Assembly: GCA_028293365.1 (NCBI GenBank)
Contig: JAQGOX010000860.1
Coordinates: forward strand, 1-5,979
Direction of reading: 5' to 3'
Source of the DNA: Verrucomicrobiales bacterium
GTDB taxonomy: Bacteria; Verrucomicrobiota; Verrucomicrobiia; Limisphaerales; SXQI01
Length of the DNA stretch: 5,979 nucleotides
Numbering within the stretch: position 1 is the stretch's first letter; every line of letters starts with the position of its first letter. The position numbers were made by a program, and so were the translations under genes. The notes under the pieces are model-generated. The model saw only the letters and a list, made by a program, of their open reading frames with translations. It had not been told where the DNA came from and made no database searches. Positions 5,785 to 5,979 of the stretch are shown piece by piece.

Positions 5785-5979
5785 GTGTTTGTTCGTTCTG
5801 AGGATCATCCCTCAGGGAATCCAATCCACCTTCCAATTCAAACCCTCCACTCGTGAGGCTGAACCGAAAGCGTTGGCGGATTAGGACGAAACTTGCACAG
5901 CCCGCATCCGTTGTAAATAAAGTTCTGGAGCCTGAAAGATCAAAAACAAAGCCAACGTCAAGCCTTTTCTCCGCTTAAT
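5785..5979. other. Upstream region of the Cys-rich gene; no gene seen
   Basis: No convincing coding region occurs on either strand up to the window edge. TTGACG is present on the minus strand (5961-5956) and resembles a -35 box, but no acceptable -10 lies 16-18 bases beyond it. The only structure noticed is the inverted repeat at 5798-5815. Confidence 0.5.
5798..5815. repeat. Inverted repeat in the leader of the Cys-rich gene
   Basis: CTGAGG (5798-5803) and CCTCAG (5810-5815) pair around a six-base ATCATC spacer. The repeat lies 13 bases upstream of the preferred ATG at 5784 and covers the alternative ATG at 5808. It could be an operator or a leader hairpin affecting translation; six-base arms leave chance as an option. 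Confidence 0.3.

Noticed and set aside
5618..5884. Plus-strand open frame of 88 residues with a hydrophobic start, opposite the Cys-rich gene.
   Set aside because: Its hydrophobic look comes from reading the complement of the signal peptide and Lys-rich codons. The minus-strand frame has a proper signal peptide and regular cysteine spacing.
1..5979. CRISPR array, tRNA, rRNA, insertion sequence or attachment site.
   Set aside because: No regularly spaced direct repeats, cloverleaf-like sequence, transposase motif or flanking terminal inverted repeats were seen.

Overview
The window looks like chromosomal DNA of a Verrucomicrobiota bacterium, probably close to the Pedosphaera/Limisphaerales group. 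This is inferred from two prepilin-type proteins with the AFTLVELLVV..AIIAILASLLLPA signature typical of that phylum. A very large secreted modular protein and a small Lys/Cys-rich secreted protein fit the same picture. No rRNA or other marker gene is present, so the placement is by protein style only.

Layout. Positions 1-3164 (minus strand) hold the N-terminal 1054 codons of one uninterrupted reading frame that runs off the left edge. It encodes a secreted protein: signal peptide, a ConA-like (lectin/LamG-type) domain, then two copies of an [Ig-like + PA14-like] unit. The second PA14-like domain carries a protease-associated (PA) domain inserted in a loop. A 247-base spacer (3165-3411) follows. 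Positions 3412-4539 (minus) encode a 375-residue prepilin-like protein with an H-X9-DG motif and an unusual Ser/Ala/Pro-rich extension ending in a second membrane helix. A compact 77-base divergent spacer (4540-4616) separates it from a 277-residue prepilin-like paralogue on the plus strand (4617-5450). The 133-base convergent spacer (5451-5583) contains two hairpins, likely terminators. Positions 5584-5784 (minus) encode a 66-residue secreted protein whose cysteines form two tandem CC-x9-C units. The right end (5785-5979) is its upstream region with no gene.

How the genes fit together. All four products carry export or membrane-insertion signals, so this is a cell-envelope/secretion neighbourhood. 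The two prepilin-like proteins are divergent paralogues whose control elements overlap. The large protein probably acts outside the cell in binding or adhesion. No secretion ATPase, prepilin peptidase, platform protein or secretin is in the window, so the link between the prepilin-like proteins and the large protein is only neighbourhood inference. No mobile element, CRISPR array, tRNA or rRNA was seen.
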